DNA from: Gnetum montanum
Lineage: Eukaryota > Streptophyta > Gnetopsida > Gnetales > Gnetaceae
NCBI GenBank assembly: GCA_015680685.1
Contig: MNCI01006953.1
Coordinates: 1-64,000 of the forward strand
Direction: 5' to 3'
Length of the DNA: 64,000 nucleotides
The notes beneath the pieces were generated by a model. It worked only from the letters and a program-made list of their open reading frames with translations. It was not told the DNA's origin and searched no databases. Position numbers and translations under genes: made by a program. Below, in pieces: positions 58,775 through 64,000 of the stretch. The first letter of the stretch is position 1; each line of letters opens with the position of its first letter.

Positions 58775-61700
58775 ATGCGTTCTTCTCATAAGAGCAACTC
58801 ACCACCTAAGGACCACACACGAGATAGTCGGCAAGATAAAATGTATAACCAAAATCAGCCAGGTCCTAAATAATATAGGATGACATATACTCATCCCAAT
58901 GAGTATATTCCTAACTTTACTTTTATTCTCCATCAGGAAGAACAACTACGGGGGAGAGATTTGCAAGGTAACAATGTGTTACCCCCAGATTGATTAATCT
59001 CTCGCATGCTTTTCTGTGTCTTGATACAGATTGGCATGCAAGAGCATTTCACGGAATATGTTGTGGAAGATTTTGACATGAGAGATTATTATTCCATACA
59101 TGCCCAATGTATGAGATATTTGAGGTAGGAGAGTCAACATGCACTTTTGAAGGGCAAGGTCCTGCACGTCCTTAGTGAAATAGGAGATGAGAAACCCTTT
59201 ATCACGAGTTCTTTAGCAAAGGATGTTCCCCCTCCTAATGATGGTAAGGAGGATAAGTATTAGAACCTACGATCAATTATACATATCCATGGTTGTGATG
59301 CCCATGAACACCAGCTGTTCATAGAGGGAACAACCACTGATGCGAAGAATGGACACTTTGATCGTCACAATGATCGGGGCCATAGCAGCCAAAGAGAAGG
59401 TAATAAACATCATCATGGCGATGGTTCTCCTTCTTCTTCCCCTTCTTCACATCACTCACCCTCTCCTTCCACATCTGGGCATAGCCACCATGAACACAAA
59501 GGTGAGGATAAAAGTAAAAATGATGAAAGACCTTGATGGGAAAGTCGAGAGAGAGGACAAGGGCAAGGACGTAGGGAGAGTAGGGAACAACGAAGACATC
59601 ACAGGCATCATGAAAGAGATGATCATGATGAGCCCCTACTCATAACCCAAAGTATGTTTAACATTACATAGGCAGTTAGGATTCCCACAAGGCATTTAAA
59701 GGATAGCCGAATCAAACGATTAGACATGAATAACATCCCACGGTTTGAAGGGGGATACAATGCTAATCCGCAAAATCATTTACAGGCATTCCATGATGCC
59801 TGTGCCTTGTTGAATTTAGACAGTGAGTGGCAGAAACTTAAGTTGTTTCCAAGGACACTCACTAAAGAAGCAGAGAGTTGGTACCGGTCCTTAGAACCGG
59901 AGACCATCAGGAGGTGGAGTACGATGCTAGAACTATTCAACGAAAAGTATCAAATGTACTCCAGAGTGTCCAATTTGCGTAAGTAGATCCAAGGCTGGAA
60001 GCAAGGTATACATGAAACCTTGGATGTTGCCATGGCCTGCTACTACACATTGTTGCATTGTTGCCTGGGCCATGGGTACGCTCAGTGGGATCAACTTTGC
60101 CACATTGTGGATGGGCTAAGGAATGAAACTAGAAGAATCCTTGGGACTTACGCCCAAGGGAGACTTTCACAACTTAGAGCCCATGAAGTACGTAGCTTGT
60201 TGGAGCAAGTAGCAAACGAAGAAGGTGAGCTATGCAAAAAGGAAAGTACAAAAGAATACAACTGTGATTCCTCCCTTTGGAAGAAGGGAGTGAAATTTTG
60301 TGNGTACAACTGTGATTCCTCCCTTTGGAAGAAGGGAGTGAAATTTTGTGATGAAGAGGATGAGTCACCAATCAAAGAGTTGGTGAATTAGAAAACTTTG
60401 ACGATCCAAAAGTTAACAACCGAGGTATCGGCCAAAGTAGACCAAATGTGGGATTCCTTAGACTCAAGGATTGAAATAGTCTTGAAAATTGTAGAAGAGT
60501 CTAAGGTTGAACAAAGTAGTGACAAAGGTAAGAAAAAGTGGAGAGATTTGGGCCCTGCACATAACAAGGGTAAGGAAAAAATCACTAACTCCGATGTGGC
60601 TGAGGATTCTGATTCAGACGATGACAGTGGATGTGAGATCTGCCATTATGACCATCCTAAGGGATGTTGCCCTATCATATCACATCTATAGGAGTCTGGG
60701 GTGTATGCCCTTAATCCAAGACTCAACCAATGGCAAACACCTCGCAGGTTACCTTATCCACAAGGTAATCCAAGGTAGTTCCACCAACCCTTAACATATT
60801 ACCCAAGTGGAACTCCACCATAGCCCATCGGACAACATCAGTAGTGGCAATACCCACAGTCATGGGGGATGCCACTGCCAACACAGTAGTACCCTTACTG
60901 GCAGCCTGATCCTTATGGTTATTATGTGCAGCAGCCGATTTCTCCAAGTGACTCTATGGATCACGCAACCCCCAACTGTCACTACCAAGTTTGGGAGTAC
61001 TTTAGAAGGACTCCTTCTCCTCCGGGAGACATGTCACACTCGTTTCATCCTCCTAATCCATCCGCACCTCTTCCACCACAAGTAGTTTCCATAACACCTC
61101 CTGCTTCAACAATGCAAGGGGAACTTCCTCCTCAACCGCAGCAACGTCACGTTGTGAGAGATATAAATATCCAACCCACTGCTGGTTCTGAAAACTGTAA
61201 AAAGAGAACACCTTACTTCAAAACCAAAATCCCAGACAAACTTTTGCAACAACAAGTAGTTGAGGCCATGTACACTCCTCCACCATCTAACACTTAGGAG
61301 CAGCCTTCAGTTCAACAGAGTGTAACGCATACGGTTATGTTAACGCATACTGTAACCGACTGGATCAAGGTAGGCCACCTTCCCAGAAAACTAACTGAAC
61401 CTAGAAGTCCCTTAATCTATTTGCAGATCACCAGAAATGAACCACATAGGGCTCTTCTTGACTCAAGTTTTGGAGTTAACTTAATTTCATGAGAGATGTA
61501 TCACGCCTAGAACCTACCCCAACTTAAGAAGAGCAACATTCAACTAGAGCTGGTAGACCAGTCCATCACCATTCCCTTGGGATTGGTGGAGGACATCATT
61601 ATCATTGTGTGTAGTTGGTCTTACCCAACTGATTTTCTGGTGATTGATGTGAACAACAACGAAGGGGACTTCCTAATTGTAATGGGAAGGGCATGGTTGA

Positions 61701-62041
61701 GTACAGTAGACGCATGCCTTAGGATCTGCGATCTTTCCTTGGAAATCTCTAAGATAAACATATGTGGAAAGATCGAGAAGAGGAAAGTTCCATGCATCAC
61801 ATACAGTGATTCATCAGGTGATGACATGGAGGAAATGCCTCCATGTAACAGGTGTGCCCAGGAAACATTGAAACAAAAATGCCTATATGTAGCAACCACA
61901 CAAGAAGAAGTAGACACCCCATGGTGGACAACTAGAAGGAGCAGAATAATGTGCATGGAACGAACTGAGGAAAACCATGCCTATAATGAAGGCATAGACA
62001 CATTGAAATATGAGCGTCGCCAACTTCCACCCCTCAACCTA
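58775..62041 (+). pseudogene. T3 gag-protease in a single frame
   Basis: From ATG 58775 one reading frame runs about 1,089 codons without a frameshift, broken by 12 TAG, 3 TGA and 1 TAA. An N-terminal part (MRSSHKSNSPPKD) precedes a His/Ser/Lys-rich linker (59340-59640). The capsid domain starts about residue 318 (NIPRFEGGYNANPQNHLQ, then WQKLKLFPRTLTKEAESWY). A zinc-knuckle-like CEICHYDHPKGC at 60632-60667 has spacing CX2CX3HX3C, one residue short in two places. A Pro/Gln/Tyr-rich tail follows. The protease has ALLDSSFGVNLIS: the usual D-S/T-G is D-S-S (61460-61468). The frame shifts by one base near 62041 and pol is missing. The 60305-60350 copy is probably an assembly duplicate. Confidence 0.85.
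60257..60350. repeat. 46-bp duplication around a single N
   Basis: Positions 60257-60302 and 60305-60350 are identical and are separated by an N at 60303 and a G. Like the cases at 2909, 6698 and 6772, this looks like an unmerged contig overlap. It adds 16 codons to gag without changing frame. Confidence 0.85.
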
Positions 62042-62121
62042 AGAACATCAGTTGGGAGAAGTTGGGCACTTCTATGAAATTCAAACAAACGCTCAATATT
62101 TCGGATCTTTCCCTTACAACT

Positions 62122-62141
62122 CAGTCATGGGGGAGATGGCC
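62122..62141 (+). other. T3 internal polypurine-like motif
   Basis: CAGTCATGGGGGAGATGGCC lies directly after the deleted pol, matching T1 at 17200-17181. It resembles the terminal polypurine tract core AGTCGTGGGGG. Confidence 0.5.
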
Positions 62142-62174
62142 ACCTATGCTAATCATATGGGGCCCTCAGTTCTT

Positions 62175-62343
62175 TTAAGTTTTTGTTTTACATGTTTTTT
62201 TACAATGTTTTTTGTTTTACACATTTTTGTTTTACAAATTTCTTTAACTTTTCCACTTTTTGTTTTACAAATTTCTTTAACTTTTCTAGTTTTTGTTTTA
62301 CAACATCTTTATACTTTTCCAATTTTTGTGTATGTGTGTGTGT
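62175..62343 (+). repeat. T-rich repeats of TTTTTGTTTTACA
   Basis: Several copies of TTTTTGTTTTACAAATTTC with CTTTAACTTTTC spacers, about 37 bases per unit, end in a (GT)n run at about 62331-62343. T1 has the same kind of tract at about 17040-17150 on its own strand and T2 at about 41195-41285, so it belongs to the family's 3' region. Confidence 0.7.
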
Positions 62344-63731
62344 GATCCACCCTATAAGTTTGTCCCATAATAAGCTTTCTTCATGATGGTATGAACTATT
62401 TTCATATTGATTGCTAATGATTGGTTTTTACCTTTAAGTCACAATGTTGATACTAAGATATGTTTCTTTTGATATGGTAGGCAATGAGACCACTTCATCC
62501 ATCCATCCACCAATTTCTATGGTCTCTCTCGACTTCGGAATGTATAGTCCCTTTCTAATAAGAACTTTAATGAATCGGTGACTGGGGATTTCTCAAACTA
62601 AGGAAGGACTCATGGATTGAAAAGGGTGTGACTTCAAAGGAACTTAACGCTTTTGTGTTGGTCATTCTCTTAGATGCTTGAATGTTTCTTCTTGAGTTTT
62701 GTTGTTGTTCTAATGATTACCCAATTATCGGAAGCTGATACAATAAAAATAAAAAGTCTTTGCATTGTGTGGTTCTCATGCATAAAAACACAAAACATAA
62801 AAAAAAACCAAGTGAGAATTCAAAGCATACCCCCTAGATGAATAAACTTGAGCTACAAGCACTGGTTATGGAACCAAGAAGTGTCGCCTCTAACTAAGGC
62901 CTTTCTTGCTTCCCATTCTCTCCTTTGTTTCATCGAAATGGTGGTGGCTCTTGGAGTGTGCATTCTTGTTGCCCAAGTGGATGGTTTAACCGAATGTGTT
63001 GATGCAAAGTCACTGGATGTGGTTGGTTTGAGGCCGGAGTTGGAATGAGATTTACCAAGTCACATTAATCATCAAACACACAAGGGGCTATACACAACCT
63101 TGTTTTTGGGATTCCATTCCATTTCTATTCTCTCCATCCTTCTCTCCATTATTCATCTCATTGCCGGTTGTATCATTAGTGTATATATTTTGATTGATGC
63201 ATTGTTTTCTTGTTGGTAAATTCTTGTGGTTAAGACTTTAACTCTTGTTCCAATTGACATTCCCAGGGCCTACAAACTCTTTGAATGTGGGTTTTTCAAG
63301 GCATTAAGGGCATGAGCCTGCTTTGGGGAGGACCCACTCACATTCCTATTTGGTGCATTAGTTAAATTCTTTCCCTTAACATTTTGCAATTAATTTTATT
63401 TTGTTCATTTCCATCTTGACATCCCTTTCATCAATGCCATAGTTGTCATTTTTTATCTATCTTTCTTACTCATTTCCTTTCTCCATTCTAATGCTACCAG
63501 AGGTTTGTGATTAGTCATGGGGGTACGGGGCCTGATTTTTTCGATTTTCCCTTAGCCTTGAAATTTTTTATTTTCTTCCTACGCCTACACCTTCGACAGT
63601 CATTAGTAACATATTCCCAGATCCATATCAGCCATACCACAACCTAGCCAATGGACTTACAGCAAAGCAAGGTATCAATTACATGATGATTCAATTGCCC
63701 TTGCTAATATAAGATTGTGTTGTGTGTGCAG
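62344..63731 (+). other. T3 3' non-coding region with conserved motifs
   Basis: It holds the conserved block CCTGCTTTGGGGAGGACCCA (63317-63336), a polypurine-like TTAGTCATGGGGGTACGGGG (63511-63530), a branch-like TTGCTAAT (63701-63708) and the acceptor GTGTGTGCAG (to 63731). A 66-codon frame at 62848-63048 is open but lacks known motifs. The corresponding T1 region aligns through most of this. Confidence 0.6.
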
Positions 63732-64000
63732 ATGGTGACCATGCAAACAACGGAGCGGATCTAGAGCAAACACTTGGAGTGGAGCCGTTCTAGAAGCAGC
63801 GATGCAAGGAGCAAGATCGATGGCATGCTTACAGATGGACAATGAAGGTGCAATCTTAGCATTTGTAGTAGCGACATTCTTTTCTCTCTCTCTCTTTCTC
63901 TCATCTACCAACAAAGGCCTGATGTCATTGTAATAAGGTGTTCACCCTTGTTGTCATGAACACCAATTTTGTCAAGTCTTGTAATAATGATCTGTTCACA
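63732..64000 (+). pseudogene. T3 extra 3' reading frame, start only
   Basis: ATG 63732 follows the acceptor directly. The frame begins MVTMQTTERI, then a TAG, then SKHLEWSRSRSSDARSKI, and meets a TGA after about 37 codons. It aligns with the T1 frame at 15671 (MVITQTMNW, with KHL at the same position). It is not clearly the same protein as the T2 and T4 frames, though it has the same slot and leader. The element continues beyond the window. A TCTCTC run lies near 63884-63902. Confidence 0.45.

Larger units (their letters stand above)
57456..64000 (+). mobile_element. T3: Tat/Athila-like element with gag-protease, RT to integrase deleted
   Basis: The 5' LTR is 57456-58633, containing 496 N. 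Then come the tRNA-Asp primer site, one gag-protease frame, the 3' non-coding region and the start of the extra 3' frame. The window ends before the 3' LTR. By comparison with T1 that LTR should start about 120 bases further on. At about 62090 the sequence passes from the end of the protease region straight to the post-integrase region of T1 (CTCAATATTTCGG against CTCACTATTTCAT), so about 2.9 kb of RT, RNase H and integrase is missing. The 5-bp left flank is GGAGG (57451-57455). T3 is inserted in T4. Confidence 0.85.

Noticed and set aside
58775-62041. TAG read as glutamine (altered genetic code or programmed readthrough)
   Set aside because: The TAG excess could suggest recoding, but TGA and TAA stops, a frameshift, a mutated protease site and a deleted pol in the same elements show decay. 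Plant nuclear genomes use TAG as stop, and C-to-T at methylated CAG explains the bias.
63525-64000. T3 truncated at 63525, or a foreign LTR starting there
   Set aside because: The polypurine-like motif at 63511 suggested the element end, but T1 has aligned sequence after the same point, followed by the 3' frame, tract and LTR. So 63511 is an internal motif and the LTR is beyond the window.

Overview
This is nuclear DNA from a plant, most likely a seed plant with a large, repeat-rich genome. The evidence is a plant-type O-methyltransferase relic with GT-AG introns, and plant families of LTR retrotransposons, CACTA and Mutator-like transposons. A gymnosperm would fit the dense, old, nested repeats, but the sequence does not settle the species. 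I found no intact cellular gene, tRNA, rRNA or CRISPR array.

Layout, left to right. 1-600 is a weak transposon-protein relic. About 3150-5216 (minus) is a decayed Mutator-like transposase. 5915-8112 is a tandem array of a 262-263 bp unit. 8597-11648 is a three-exon O-methyltransferase pseudogene that has lost its SAM-binding glycine loop. 12960-13500 (minus) is the tail of a LINE. 14468-23944 (minus) is a full-length Tat/Athila-like Ty3 element, called T1 here, with gag, pro and pol. 24812-31542 is a Ty3 chromovirus-like element (C1). 31543-34638 is unassigned. 34639-46543 is a Ty1/copia element with gag only, and a second Tat-like element (T2, 38248-44592, gag only) is inserted in it; both have perfect 5-bp target duplications. 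46560-48200 is a LINE relic and 48260-50320 (minus) a CACTA transposase relic. 51990-52505 (minus) is a third LINE tail. 53078-57455 (minus) is the 3' half of a Tat-like element (T4), interrupted by another (T3, 57456 to beyond the window end) that has gag and protease but has lost RT, RNase H and integrase.

The most interesting material is what the four Tat-like elements share. Each has an extra reading frame between the coding region and the 3' LTR. Its ATG is preceded by a TTRCTAAT-like branch site and a GTAG/GCAG acceptor at a fixed 30-31 nt spacing (the acceptor is mutated in T1). This looks like the acceptor for a spliced subgenomic mRNA, as in env-class plant retroelements. T1, T2 and T3 also share a sharply conserved CTGCTTTGGGGAGGA block, internal copies of the polypurine-tract motif, LTR promoters with GATATC palindromes, and a constant 176-177 bp TATA-to-AATAAA spacing.

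Decay is also patterned. In the Tat-like reading frames nearly all premature stops are TAG, as expected from C-to-T mutation at methylated CAG (CHG) sites. Four single-N positions are flanked by duplicated sequence and look like uncollapsed contig overlaps. Three long N runs (21600-22224, 39831-40522, 57763-58258) hide parts of T1, T2 and T3.
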